A stretch of DNA of 64,000 bases, from the NCBI GenBank assembly GCA_902785325.1, contig CACZXZ010000005.1, forward strand, positions 1 to 64,000, given 5' to 3'. The notes below the pieces were generated by a model. The model worked only from the letters and a program-made list of their open reading frames with translations, searched no databases and was not told the DNA's origin. Both the position numbers and the translations under genes were made by a program. Source of the stretch: an uncultured Succinivibrio sp. (GTDB lineage: Bacteria > Pseudomonadota > Gammaproteobacteria > Enterobacterales > Succinivibrionaceae). Positions 26,179 to 35,297 of this stretch are shown here, piece after piece; positions within the stretch are counted from its first letter, which is position 1, and every line of letters begins with the position of its first letter.

Positions 26179-26655
26179 TTAACCAAACAACTTGAGTAAA
26201 GCATAACCAACGGCAAAGCCACCACCAAAGGAGAATATCATAAAGATATACACCATTTTTTTAATTGCTAACATAGTAGTATCAAGACGATTCTGTATGT
26301 CTTTTACCATGTTATTTTTTAAATCAGTGAAGATTAAAGAAATATTCTTTTGTACATCATGATTTAAAATACTTTCAATTCTTGCACAAGCGTTTTTAAC
26401 GCTATCTTCTAAAGCCTTAAAGCTTTGTTGTTCTCTTTCAGCCCACAAGTCAGCCAAATCATTAAGCTTACCTTGGGACATAGAAATAAACTCACTTAAA
26501 CTTTTAGCTAATTGACGAGTAAACATTTCAAACATTAAGAATTGTAAAATCACAGGATCTTTATCTGAAATATGTTTACCATACTTCTCAAAACACAATT
26601 TCTTAAAGTTTTGGTAAATCTCGTCAAAATCAATATTTGTTGTATTAGATGCCAT
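26179..26655 (-). CDS. traM: IncP TraM-like membrane-anchored conjugation protein
   Basis: The 158-residue protein has an N-terminal helical region with YGKHISDKDPVILQFLMFEM, a central coiled coil and one C-terminal membrane segment (MVYIFMIFSFGGGFAVGYAL). This is the arrangement I recall for RP4 TraM (an HGI...RDDPIL-like N-terminus and a C-terminal anchor). In RP4 traM sits with traK/traL near oriT. Here it heads the mating-pair genes. GGTGG stands eight bases before the start, with a palindrome site 18-29 bases upstream. Confidence 0.65.
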   Translation of the reverse strand: MASNTTNIDFDEIYQNFKKLCFEKYGKHISDKDPVILQFLMFEMFTRQLAKSLSEFISMSQGKLNDLADLWAEREQQSFKALEDSVKNACARIESILNHDVQKNISLIFTDLKNNMVKDIQNRLDTTMLAIKKMVYIFMIFSFGGGFAVGYALLKLFG

Positions 26656-26672
26656 CTATTTATCCACCAATT

Positions 26673-26684
26673 TTGTCGTGTCAA
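26673..26684. promoter_or_regulatory. Dispersed palindrome before the traM/trbJ operon
   Basis: TTGTCGTGTCAA, the exact reverse complement of the site upstream of trbI. It lies 18 bases from the traM-like start codon, where a bound repressor could block transcription of the trbJ/trbL segment. Confidence 0.55.
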
Positions 26685-26740
26685 ACATAAAAAGTTAAAC
26701 CGACTTTACAAAAATTACTTTATAAAAACCTTTTATACAA

Positions 26741-26775
26741 ATACAAAAGGCTCTTTTACAAGAACTCTTTTGTAT
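26741..26775 (-). terminator. Long hairpin after the gene at 26799
   Basis: ATACAAAAG (26741-26749) and CTTTTGTAT (26767-26775) pair perfectly, and the interior (GCTCTT/AAGAAC) adds five more pairs with one mismatch. Only a weak T-rich tail follows on the minus strand. Confidence 0.6.
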
Positions 26776-26798
26776 CAGCTTTAATAAATCAAATTTAT

Positions 26799-27320
26799 CT
26801 ATTCAATCATGCCTTGTTTAAACATCTCAATGATGTCAATTCTAGACTCTAATTCACAAGCAACTCTTTCAACAAAGCAGGAGCAAATCGCATTATTTCT
26901 AATATCTTTATGCTTTTTAAATTCTTCATCCGTTGCATAATGAATTGAATGAGGAAGCTCATATCTACCGTATTGATCTTTTAACACACCAAAATGTTGA
27001 CCTTGCAACAACTCTTCAAAGTAAGTTGTCATAATTGGATAACGATCAACTAATTCTTGAATTTCAAAATCTTTATACCAATGATAACCAAAATACAGAC
27101 CTTGAGCTAAATCAATAATTTTAAGAGCAAAATCACTAAATTCCTGAATAGTTTTTGGAAATTGATAATTCACGATTTCTAATAAGGTATCTAATTGAGG
27201 AAATTTACTCATGATATAGTCATGACATTTTTTAAAATCAATTTTTACCTCAGCATAGCCAATCGCATTAGGATCACATTTATATTCAACATTGTAGTTG
27301 TATATATTCAATACAGCCAT
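26799..27320 (-). CDS. Hypothetical protein, 173 residues
   Basis: A soluble protein with many aromatic residues (GLYFGYHWYKDFEIQ) and no signal or membrane segment. It lies between the large DUF285 gene and the traM-like gene on the same strand and is followed by a hairpin. No family is recognised. A GTCATGAC inside its coding sequence near 27230 is probably chance. Confidence 0.65.
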   Translation of the reverse strand: MAVLNIYNYNVEYKCDPNAIGYAEVKIDFKKCHDYIMSKFPQLDTLLEIVNYQFPKTIQEFSDFALKIIDLAQGLYFGYHWYKDFEIQELVDRYPIMTTYFEELLQGQHFGVLKDQYGRYELPHSIHYATDEEFKKHKDIRNNAICSCFVERVACELESRIDIIEMFKQGMIE

Positions 27321-27368
27321 CTTACTTTCTCACACTTATAAATAACACACTTATAGGATATACCACAA

Positions 27369-29654
27369 TTAACGTTTTTTCAATTTAGGAATACCATTTT
27401 TAAGCAGTTCTGTTGACTTTTTTAACACTTTTTTATTTTGTTCTTGTGGAGAATTAAATTTTTTAGTGGTTAAATAAGGTTCAAGTAATAGCTCAGCATC
27501 TTGAGCATAAAATCTTCCATTATCAAGCTCATCATCTGATAACTTGTCTTTTAATTCTAAATTATCTTTATTAGCAATATTGATGATACTAGAAAAATCC
27601 TGCTCAGCATATTTAAATACCATCCAATCAGGTTTATGCCACATTTTACTATCGTCAAACAAGACATTTAAAAAAGTGAATTGTTTAAAATCAAGAGCAC
27701 ATAAATGATCTTTTATCGAGTCTTTAATATTACTCTGTTCAAGTTTTGGATCATCAATTAAACATTTTACTAAATAATTCTTATCAGAATTTTTTACAGC
27801 AACTGCATAAACACAACCTTCATTTGCTACATACCAATTATGATCTTTAAAATTTTCAAATTTAAAATGTTCAATTTCATTATTATTTAGAAACAGATCT
27901 AATTGCTCTTTTAACTTTGCATCATTAACTAAAATAACTGTTAAATCATTTCTTACCACAGGATTATAATTATCAAAAGAAAAGTTTTCAGGACTAGAAA
28001 AATCTGCTATCGGATCACGATAAATGCCACCGAAAGCTTCTACTTGTTGATTATAAAATTCACGCTCTTCTTGATCAAATTGATTAAAATCATTTCTATG
28101 TTCAATAAAGGTATTATAAGCACTAAAAAATAAAGCTTTTTGTATATTTTCAGAAAGCCAACCTTCTCTGCCAATATTACTCAACTCAAACTTTTTACAA
28201 TTAGAAAACGCTCCAGCGCATTTTTCATAAGGTAGATTTTGTTCAATTACATTTAACTTAGAAATATCTTGATTAAAGTACTCACAATTAGCACAACACA
28301 AAGCGATATTTTCTAATTTTGGATTAATTAAAGGATCTAAAGATTGATTAAAATTTGTGCAGTATGCAAATTTTTTAAGGTTTTTAACAGCTTTACAACC
28401 TAAATGATCTAATTTTTGATTAAAACTTAAAGCTTCTTCAGCAAAGCCTTCAAAATTATCAACATCAGGAGCGTACCATTTTTCAAAACCACTAAAATCA
28501 AGCCTTCCTGACCGTGCAAAAACACCAACAAATGACTTGCAACAAGATACATCAACACTATCTAAAGGTGGGAAGTCATTTTCTAAATAATCGTTTAGTT
28601 CATAAGGGTTACAAGCTACACCTGCAAACTTTTTTAAGCAAGGATCAAAAATTGGAAAGTTATAATCTTCCCTATCAACTAAAACAGGACCTAAAGCATA
28701 ATAATCGTGCTCCATAGCTGAATCTTTAAAGACATTATTTAAAAAATAATTAGTATTAGTAATACTATGAGCATCATCTCGATATTTAAATGTTTCTAAA
28801 TTCCAGTTACTAAGATCTTGTCTAAAACTATAAGTTTTTACAAAAGCTCTATCTAAAGCTTTAACAGAACTTACATTCCATTTAGAAATGTCTTGATTAA
28901 ATTGTTTACAACCACAAAACATATAACTAAGATCTTCTACTTTCGATACATCCCATGAACTTAGATCTTGATTAAACTTCTCACAACCATAAAACATATT
29001 GCTCATATCAGTTACATTAGAGGTGTTCCAAGTTTCAATACCACTAAAATCAGTACGATTACTCAAAGCAAATAAATCAGACATATCAGTTACATGAGAA
29101 GTATCAATCTCACCTAAGTTAATTCTAAGATCATGAATTAATTCATGTAATTCGTCTTTATTCTTAGGATAAAACATATTATTTACCTTATTGAATTTTT
29201 CTAAAATCCTTAAATGCTCATAATAAAGATCACTTTCAAAAGTATAATCAAATATTTTTGAAGCTTGAATGTGAGCATCATGTTGATTTAACTTACCTGA
29301 TTGCAATAATTGACTCTCATAAAGCTCATGCTTAATTAAAAATAAATCATGAGAATCAATAACATTCTTGTTTTTAGAAGAAAGTCTATTCCAAGATTGA
29401 GCTATATAAAAATTTGGATCAAATCTTTTAATTTCATTATTCTCTAATAAATGACAATCATAAAATAAATAATTTTTAATTTGCTTAATTAAAGCAACAT
29501 CATAACCTGTATTTAATGCGATTTGTTCACAGTCATACGTTCTTTTACGAATTTCTTCATAAAACAATTCAGCATGTTTCTTAGCTTTATCTGAATCAGG
29601 ATCAGTTATAGCTCCTGATATACCACCACTAATAAAAAATAATGATAATTTCAT
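27369..29654 (-). CDS. Large DUF285 (BspA-like repeat) protein
   Basis: Residues about 1-155 are helical and unique. DUF285 repeats occupy 160-290 (TDFSGIETWNTSNVTDM, FNQDLSSWDVSKVEDLSYMF) and a second, more diverged set runs from about 355 to 470. A C-terminal domain (about 560-730) is unlike other genes here. The tail ends KNGIPKLKKR. The first residues (MKLSLFFISGGISGAIT) are mildly hydrophobic but make a poor signal peptide. Its start follows the stop of the 91-residue gene directly (TAAATG), so the two are coupled. Function is unknown. Confidence 0.85.
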   Translation of the reverse strand: MKLSLFFISGGISGAITDPDSDKAKKHAELFYEEIRKRTYDCEQIALNTGYDVALIKQIKNYLFYDCHLLENNEIKRFDPNFYIAQSWNRLSSKNKNVIDSHDLFLIKHELYESQLLQSGKLNQHDAHIQASKIFDYTFESDLYYEHLRILEKFNKVNNMFYPKNKDELHELIHDLRINLGEIDTSHVTDMSDLFALSNRTDFSGIETWNTSNVTDMSNMFYGCEKFNQDLSSWDVSKVEDLSYMFCGCKQFNQDISKWNVSSVKALDRAFVKTYSFRQDLSNWNLETFKYRDDAHSITNTNYFLNNVFKDSAMEHDYYALGPVLVDREDYNFPIFDPCLKKFAGVACNPYELNDYLENDFPPLDSVDVSCCKSFVGVFARSGRLDFSGFEKWYAPDVDNFEGFAEEALSFNQKLDHLGCKAVKNLKKFAYCTNFNQSLDPLINPKLENIALCCANCEYFNQDISKLNVIEQNLPYEKCAGAFSNCKKFELSNIGREGWLSENIQKALFFSAYNTFIEHRNDFNQFDQEEREFYNQQVEAFGGIYRDPIADFSSPENFSFDNYNPVVRNDLTVILVNDAKLKEQLDLFLNNNEIEHFKFENFKDHNWYVANEGCVYAVAVKNSDKNYLVKCLIDDPKLEQSNIKDSIKDHLCALDFKQFTFLNVLFDDSKMWHKPDWMVFKYAEQDFSSIINIANKDNLELKDKLSDDELDNGRFYAQDAELLLEPYLTTKKFNSPQEQNKKVLKKSTELLKNGIPKLKKR

Positions 29655-29930
29655 TTAAAACCAACAGTACCATTCATGTTCAGGAATTGTATGTTCTTTT
29701 TTGTAACAATCTAAAATCTTCCACATAGCCCATACAGAATATCTTTTTAAGATCCTCTTTTCATTATAAGAAATCATCATTTCATCAATTTCAGGATTTG
29801 GAATAATTTCTTCTTTCTTAAGGTCAAATTTTACTTTAAACGGAGCATAATCATGATAATCAACAACTTTACAATCTAAAGTGACATAAGTACCATCGAA
29901 AATAATGTTTAAAAGTTCTAGCATAGACAA
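29655..29930 (-). CDS. 91-residue hypothetical protein coupled to a DUF285 gene
   Basis: A mixed hydrophobic and acidic small protein (LLNIIFDGTYVTLDCKVVDY) with three tryptophans near the end (VWAMWKILD, EWYCWF). AGGAGTTGTC precedes the start, and a TATAAT-like element lies at 29961-29966. The overlap-free junction with the following DUF285 gene suggests a chaperone-cargo or regulator-target relation, which is only inference. Confidence 0.65.
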   Translation of the reverse strand: MSMLELLNIIFDGTYVTLDCKVVDYHDYAPFKVKFDLKKEEIIPNPEIDEMMISYNEKRILKRYSVWAMWKILDCYKKEHTIPEHEWYCWF

Positions 29931-29992
29931 CTCCTATTATCAACAGGTTTACTATTATCTATTATAGTACATTATCTAAATTAGATCTATGC

Positions 29993-30634
29993 TTATCGCC
30001 TTAAAACACCTGTTTTGCTTTTTGTTTGCTCTAATTCACGAGCCATATAGTCTAAATCTCTACCAATTATTGAAATTTGATTTTTTGAAAAGGCATTAGC
30101 AATATTTTTATAAGAATGTTTATCACAGCCTGCAAACAAACCTGTAACAATGCAATCTTCCCTAACACACCAGTCGTTTAAATCTTGATCAAAATTTTCA
30201 CAACCTAGAAACATGTCTTGCATTTCTTTCACATTACCAACATCCCAAGAGCCTATATATTGGTTAAATTGTTTACACCCCCAAAACATGTGTGACATAT
30301 CTTTAACCGAAGATACATCCCATGAACTTATATCTTGATTAAACCTATCACAACAATAAAACATGCCTGACATATCAGTGACATGACTCGTGTCCCAATT
30401 CTCTATACCACTAAAGTCAGTACGTGAAGATTGAGCAAAACTTATTCTTGTAAGAAACACCTCAGGATCTAAATCAGGATTTTGTTCATAATCTTGATTG
30501 TAATCTTTTAATCTAGAAATAAAATCATCTTCATTATCAACGTCAAAGTCTGCCTTAAAACATGAATTGCGTTCATATTCACACTCAAACGTAAAGTAAT
30601 AATGATCAATTTCTACATCATAATCAGGTTTCAT
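29993..30634 (-). CDS. Short DUF285 repeat protein with basic tail
   Basis: A 213-residue protein made mostly of DUF285 repeats (residues 70-165: TDFSGIENWDTSHVTDM, FNQDISSWDVSSVKDMSHMF, FNQYIGSWDVGNVKEMQDMF) after a 65-residue acidic leader domain. The tail reads LEQTKSKTGVLRR, matching the basic ends of neighbouring genes. A strong GGAGAAGT ribosome site precedes the ATG. It has no signal peptide. It is closest in layout to the plus-strand copy at 62221. Confidence 0.82.
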   Translation of the reverse strand: MKPDYDVEIDHYYFTFECEYERNSCFKADFDVDNEDDFISRLKDYNQDYEQNPDLDPEVFLTRISFAQSSRTDFSGIENWDTSHVTDMSGMFYCCDRFNQDISSWDVSSVKDMSHMFWGCKQFNQYIGSWDVGNVKEMQDMFLGCENFDQDLNDWCVREDCIVTGLFAGCDKHSYKNIANAFSKNQISIIGRDLDYMARELEQTKSKTGVLRR

Positions 30635-30649
30635 GTTACTTCTCCAAAA

Positions 30650-31522
30650 TTACCTTTTTAGACCATTACCACGAGTTTTTTCTTTCTCTCTTTGCTTTTT
30701 CTTTTCTTCTTCCTTTTTCTTCTTCTCAGCCTCAAGTCGTAATTTCTCTTCCTGTTTACGTTTAATCTCAGCTAAACGTTTTTCTTGAATTTCTTTAACA
30801 TTATGCTGTTTTTGATCAGGTGTGTTCGGAATTGCTTTGTTTAAATCATCCCCTACAATTTCCACACCAGTAGCATCCTTATCGTTCATCGCTTTAATCT
30901 TATCAGCAGAAGCTTTATCGATAATGTGATAATACAAATTCTCACAACCTGTAACTTCATTACTTACTTTTTCACCTGCTGTATTAGTAACAGGCTTTTG
31001 TTGACCATCTTTAACTAGATCAGTTACCTTAAATTCAGGAGAATTAGTAACTACAAAAGTGTAACCTTCAGGAGCTTTCATAGCATCTGTATTTTCTTTT
31101 ACTTCATCAGGAGATACAGCAGGCACTGAAGGCTTTGCTTGTGGAGCTAAAGGATCAATACCCACAGATTGACCATCATTGACAGCTACATGCTCATTAG
31201 CCATGTTTTCAACATTATTTTTTTGAGCTTCATTATCGAATTTATCTGTTTCCTTACCTTGATTAACATCTTCTTCTTCATTTTTAACTTTGTATTTAAT
31301 AAAAAAATTATAACCCATCTTAAAAATGGAAACAGATTTAGCCATTTTTTTTAAAATTGCAAATAAATCATCTCCTTCACTAGCTAATGCTTCACGAAGA
31401 TTTAATTTGCCTTTATTCCTATTTAATTCTTTGGCTTTTTTGACTTCTTTTTCATATTTATCTTGATCTGCTTCAAAATTCTGTTTAGCTTGATTTTCAA
31501 AATTTTTTATTGCATCAGCCAT
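30650..31522 (-). CDS. Charged hypothetical protein with Lys/Glu-rich C-terminus
   Basis: About 290 residues: a basic helical N-terminus, a central part with EGYTFVVTNSPEFKVTDLV and ENLYYHIIDKASADKIKAMN, and a long Lys/Glu/Arg helix at the end finishing TRGNGLKR. The start at 31522 is clear because AAGGAG lies seven bases ahead. An upstream in-frame ATG at 31540 would overlap that site. Two tandem palindrome sites stand 22-45 bases upstream. No family is recognised. Confidence 0.75.
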   Translation of the reverse strand: MADAIKNFENQAKQNFEADQDKYEKEVKKAKELNRNKGKLNLREALASEGDDLFAILKKMAKSVSIFKMGYNFFIKYKVKNEEEDVNQGKETDKFDNEAQKNNVENMANEHVAVNDGQSVGIDPLAPQAKPSVPAVSPDEVKENTDAMKAPEGYTFVVTNSPEFKVTDLVKDGQQKPVTNTAGEKVSNEVTGCENLYYHIIDKASADKIKAMNDKDATGVEIVGDDLNKAIPNTPDQKQHNVKEIQEKRLAEIKRKQEEKLRLEAEKKKKEEEKKKQREKEKTRGNGLKR

Positions 31523-31543
31523 TTTGATCTCCTTATACAATAA

Positions 31544-31567
31544 TTGTCATGACAAAAGCCATGACAA
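31544..31567. promoter_or_regulatory. Tandem palindromic operator sites
   Basis: A perfect TTGTCATGACAA (31544-31555) is followed directly by AAGCCATGACAA (31556-31567). Both lie between the ssb gene and the gene starting at 31522. This is the only place where two sites abut. Confidence 0.65.
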
Positions 31568-31582
31568 TTAAGATTTAACTAC

Positions 31583-32227
31583 TTAAAAAGGTAAAGTTCC
31601 ATCATTATTGACAGGTGAACCTTGACTTACCTTAGTATTTGTATTTGGTACATGACCATTAGTAATTGGATATGGTGCATTAGCATTTGTAGCACCATAT
31701 TGAGCACCTTGATTTTGCACTCCATTACCATAACGGTTATAACCTTGATTGTACTGATTATTAGAGTAACGGTTAGTAACATTACCTGAAGATACATAAG
31801 CAGTTTGATTACCAGTTCTAGCATTACTATAACCGTTATTATGATTATAATTTTGAGTATTCTGAGGTTGAGTAACTTTACCTTTACGTTCTTCACCATT
31901 GTCGTTTAACAGTGCAAAATCACTCACTACAATCTCAGTGTAGTACTTGTCAACACCACTCTTGTCAGTAAACTTACCGTTGTTAATTCTACCTTCTACA
32001 TACAAGTTCTTACCTTGATGTACATACTTTTGAAAAGTCTGAGCAAGCTTTCCCCAAACGGTTAAACGGTGATAGCAAGTTAAACTTACCTTTTGACCAT
32101 TATTATTGATGTAATAATCAGGGGTACATAAATTGATATGTCCTACTACCTGATTATCAGCATAGTTTGAAAATTTAGGCTCTGAAGCAACATAGCCTAC
32201 TAAAATTACTTTATTAATACCTTTCAT
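31583..32227 (-). CDS. ssb: Single-stranded DNA-binding protein
   Basis: Residues 1-110 form the SSB OB fold (INKVILVGYVASEPKFSNY, YHRLTVWGKLAQTFQKYVHQ, KNLYVEGRINNGKFTDKSG). The linker is Asn/Gly/Gln/Tyr-rich, and the end, NNDGTLPF, is a variant of the acidic tip that recruits partners. Plasmid SSBs coat the incoming strand in the recipient. It lies downstream of the TOPRIM/TraC-like gene, a common plasmid pairing. Confidence 0.95.
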   Translation of the reverse strand: MKGINKVILVGYVASEPKFSNYADNQVVGHINLCTPDYYINNNGQKVSLTCYHRLTVWGKLAQTFQKYVHQGKNLYVEGRINNGKFTDKSGVDKYYTEIVVSDFALLNDNGEERKGKVTQPQNTQNYNHNNGYSNARTGNQTAYVSSGNVTNRYSNNQYNQGYNRYGNGVQNQGAQYGATNANAPYPITNGHVPNTNTKVSQGSPVNNDGTLPF

Positions 32228-32264
32228 AATTTTTCCTTATTCACAAGAATTAAACATTAAAAAC

Positions 32265-32465
32265 TTAACAACAAACCGATCTAATCACAGTGAAATAACT
32301 ATCGTATAACTCTAACTTTAAATTTTTATCGGTTTGACAGAGGTTAGCTAATTGCTCTTTAAAACACTTCTTAGCATCAGGCAAAGAGCTAAACACTCCT
32401 TCAATATAATACTCTTTACAATCTTTAGTATAACCTACGGTAAAGGGAGCTTTTAATTTCAACAT
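32265..32465 (-). CDS. 66-residue hypothetical protein before ssb
   Basis: A small soluble protein (MLKLKAPFTVGYTKDCKEYY) with four cysteines, two of them terminal (VIRSVCC). It lies in the operon between the TOPRIM/TraC-like gene and ssb with short gaps on both sides. No family is recognised. Confidence 0.6.
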   Translation of the reverse strand: MLKLKAPFTVGYTKDCKEYYIEGVFSSLPDAKKCFKEQLANLCQTDKNLKLELYDSYFTVIRSVCC

Positions 32466-32483
32466 AAAACTAAGTTAAAGCTC

Positions 32484-35297
32484 CTATCTACTTGGTCTAT
32501 AACTAGGTTTGCTTGGTTTTTCAACTTTAGCAGGTGTAGCTTGAATAGTAGGTTTAACCACCTTACCTTTATCAAGATTTCTCTGCTCTTTTTCAAGCTC
32601 TTTAACTTCTTGCTTGTAATCTTTCTTAGTATCAATATCATGCTTTTTAAGATATTCAGCAATAGATTTTTGCTCTTCTTTAACCATTTCCTTTGAAGTA
32701 TTAGTTAAAGATTGATTATCTAAGGTTTCAATAGAAGCATTAGTTACAAAAGTAGCAAAACGCTCTGGATCAGCCTTATACAAATCAACTAATGATGCCT
32801 TACCATTAGCTATTTCTTCTTGAGAAAATGGAGGTATAAAGGCTTGAGCAAAAGGTCTTTCATTTCGTAATGCTACACGAGCAGTGTGCATAGCATCGTG
32901 AACACCAGGATATTTAATATCTGAAGAGTGATCAGATGATTTAACCTGAAATTCGCCAATTACACCAATACCAACGTTGGGATATTTCTTAGCTAAATTC
33001 TCAGCAACATATTTTAAATTACCTGAAGTCATCGCACTTACTACGATAACTCCTTCAGGAGCTTTTTGTTGCATTAAACTTGCTGTTATAGGATCAGTAG
33101 TAATTAAAATACCTTTTGCCTTAGCTAAAGCATTGTTAATTCTGTTAGGCTCAAGATTTAACTTAGTAGCTAAAGGCATACCAAAACAGCCACGCATTGG
33201 AGCATGACCTACAAATTGTTGCAGACCATTATCAGCAATCGCTAAAGAGTTAGTTACAGAGCCAGTATCATTAAACATAGGGAAAAAGGCAGTAGTGTTA
33301 GTCTTAATTTGCTCTTTGGCAAAAATAGAGTTGTCATACACACCTTTTTGATCGATAAAAGCACCTGTATTTTTAATTGAAATACCTAATTGCTTAAAGT
33401 AAGGGAAGTCTAAGTTAGTATCATTTGCACTCACCATACTCTTTGAAGCATAGCTATTATTTACAAAGTCGGCTACTTCCACACGATGTTGCATCTCCAA
33501 AGCGTTCTTCGTCATCATCACTTTAGCAAATTGCTCAGAGAACAACTTAGCTTTATCGGCATTTTGCACACCTAATTTGTATTCAGTAGTGTTTGCTTTA
33601 TTCTGATCGTAAATCTGTAAAATTGGCTCATTTTCAAAAGTAGCAAATTTATAAGCTACATTACCAATTTTTTGTACATTACCATCTAGAACAAGATCTT
33701 GAGGTCTTGCCTTAATACCAGCTTTTTCAAGATGTTTGCAAGCTTGATCTTTAAGTTCAACGGTGTACTCTTCCATCTTTTTAAATTCATCAGGTGAAGG
33801 TAAGTATTTAGCATACTTTTCACGGTTCTCAGGTGTATCTTCTACACACATCGCACCATGATAAGGATCAAGTTTAACTCCTTTTAAGAGATTATCATTT
33901 TTAAGCTCTAAACGATCTTCTCTATTCATCACAAGATATAAAGGACGTTTATCAGACTTTAAGATCTCTTTAGCTTTAACATCCTTAAAGCCAGGATTGA
34001 TTAAATTCAAGCCAAAGTTAGAACGTTGAATATGTTCTAATAAAGCACTAGCTTCACCCATGTTCTGTAAGCTAAATTCCTTTAATTGCTGAGCAGTAAA
34101 ATACTTCTTATTAGTATTCAAAAGCTCATTTACATTCTTAAAGGCACGCTCTTCAAGTAATTGGCAATTCTTATGAGTCATTTTACCCATTAAACGCACT
34201 TGAGCTGAGAAATTAGCAAATTCTTTTAAATCTTTGCCATTTTTCTCATAAGCAACCTTCATATTTGCAAGCAAATCATCTATTTGCTTATCAAATTTTT
34301 CACGTGAACGCTCAAACATATCGGTGCTACCAAGTCCTTTACCAGCAGATAATTTAGCATTAGCAAGTAAAGCTACACTCATAGCATGATCAGAGCAACA
34401 TTTAGCTACAATAGCTAAATTCTCTTTTACATCACGATTAAGAGCTTTAGGCTTAGATAATCTATGAAAACGATCATCGATTGAAGCTTCAAGGTTTTCA
34501 GAACCATTTCGTAATAGCACTAAATTTGCTTTACTTTCAGCAACAGCTAGCTTTTCTTGAAGTTCAGCACCACGAGTTGACATAAAGATAGTACCATTAG
34601 CTTCTTTAAAAGCTCTTACAGCAGAATAAAAGTTTTGTGCTTGATCATAAGATGATCTATAACCTAAATTTACACCAGCTTTAGTACAAGCGTGTAAAAT
34701 TTCATTGTAATTATTTACACAGCCAGGTTTACGCATAGCCTTTTCTTTAGCACACTCATTAAGAGCTCTTGCTAAGAATAATTCTCGTTTAGCAGGATCA
34801 GTTTCATTTAAAGCCATAGCCAACATGGTTTTACCTAAAGTAGGCTTACCACTATTAATATCTAAGCCCGTTAAAGGTTTAGGTCTTTGGCATCTAGCTA
34901 CTCTATCACAATATAAAGCACTACCTTCAATTAATGAAGCATCACAATAGTACTGATGCTCAATCGGATCATACTTAAAGCCGTTGTCAGGATTAGAAAT
35001 CCAACGTGCTAAATTTTTTGGAACGAAATCAAGGTAAACACGATGATTTAATTCTTCCATCTCAGAGTAAGTATGTCTAATGCCATATTGAGCAATTTTA
35101 ATACGTTGCGCACGTTCACGAGCTTCTTTAAGATCGTATTGTTTTTGTCCTTTTAATTCAGGAAATAAACTTAATTCCTTAGAATCAATAGACCAAAGCT
35201 GAAGATCTTGGATCCATTGTGCCGATTTTGCAAAGTTGACTAAGACACCTTTTGCTTCATCATCTTTTTCACTAACTTCAATATATACGTTAGGCAT
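32484..35297 (-). CDS. Large protein with DUF5710-like and TOPRIM/TraC-like regions
   Basis: The N-terminus (VYIEVSEKDDEAKGVLVNF, then WSIDSKELS) resembles DUF5710. The C-terminal third has AKGILITTDPITASLMQQ, VVSAMTSGNLKYVAENLAKK and a following GIGVIGE strand, the layout of the TOPRIM domain of TraC-like plasmid primases (EGYATAxS, AFDAGNL, GDND). The catalytic Glu is replaced by Thr and the Asp-x-Asp is absent, so this domain may be inactive. The middle is helical and unassigned. The tail is Lys/Pro-rich and ends PSYRPSR. IncP TraC is a primase delivered to recipients. A similar role here is inference. Confidence 0.6.
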   Translation of the reverse strand: MPNVYIEVSEKDDEAKGVLVNFAKSAQWIQDLQLWSIDSKELSLFPELKGQKQYDLKEARERAQRIKIAQYGIRHTYSEMEELNHRVYLDFVPKNLARWISNPDNGFKYDPIEHQYYCDASLIEGSALYCDRVARCQRPKPLTGLDINSGKPTLGKTMLAMALNETDPAKRELFLARALNECAKEKAMRKPGCVNNYNEILHACTKAGVNLGYRSSYDQAQNFYSAVRAFKEANGTIFMSTRGAELQEKLAVAESKANLVLLRNGSENLEASIDDRFHRLSKPKALNRDVKENLAIVAKCCSDHAMSVALLANAKLSAGKGLGSTDMFERSREKFDKQIDDLLANMKVAYEKNGKDLKEFANFSAQVRLMGKMTHKNCQLLEERAFKNVNELLNTNKKYFTAQQLKEFSLQNMGEASALLEHIQRSNFGLNLINPGFKDVKAKEILKSDKRPLYLVMNREDRLELKNDNLLKGVKLDPYHGAMCVEDTPENREKYAKYLPSPDEFKKMEEYTVELKDQACKHLEKAGIKARPQDLVLDGNVQKIGNVAYKFATFENEPILQIYDQNKANTTEYKLGVQNADKAKLFSEQFAKVMMTKNALEMQHRVEVADFVNNSYASKSMVSANDTNLDFPYFKQLGISIKNTGAFIDQKGVYDNSIFAKEQIKTNTTAFFPMFNDTGSVTNSLAIADNGLQQFVGHAPMRGCFGMPLATKLNLEPNRINNALAKAKGILITTDPITASLMQQKAPEGVIVVSAMTSGNLKYVAENLAKKYPNVGIGVIGEFQVKSSDHSSDIKYPGVHDAMHTARVALRNERPFAQAFIPPFSQEEIANGKASLVDLYKADPERFATFVTNASIETLDNQSLTNTSKEMVKEEQKSIAEYLKKHDIDTKKDYKQEVKELEKEQRNLDKGKVVKPTIQATPAKVEKPSKPSYRPSR

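Noticed and set aside
27228..27239. TAGTCATGACAT inside the gene at 26799
   Set aside because: It matches the palindrome well but lies within coding sequence and far from a promoter, so I treat it as chance.
31627..31899. Ile/Leu/Met-rich alternative frame inside ssb
   Set aside because: It is the shifted reading of the Asn/Tyr/Gly-rich SSB linker. Composition is an artefact and no ribosome site is present.
32459..32662. Lys/Leu-rich minus-strand frame across the end of the TOPRIM-like gene
   Set aside because: It is a frame-shifted shadow of the Lys/Glu-rich C-terminal tail.
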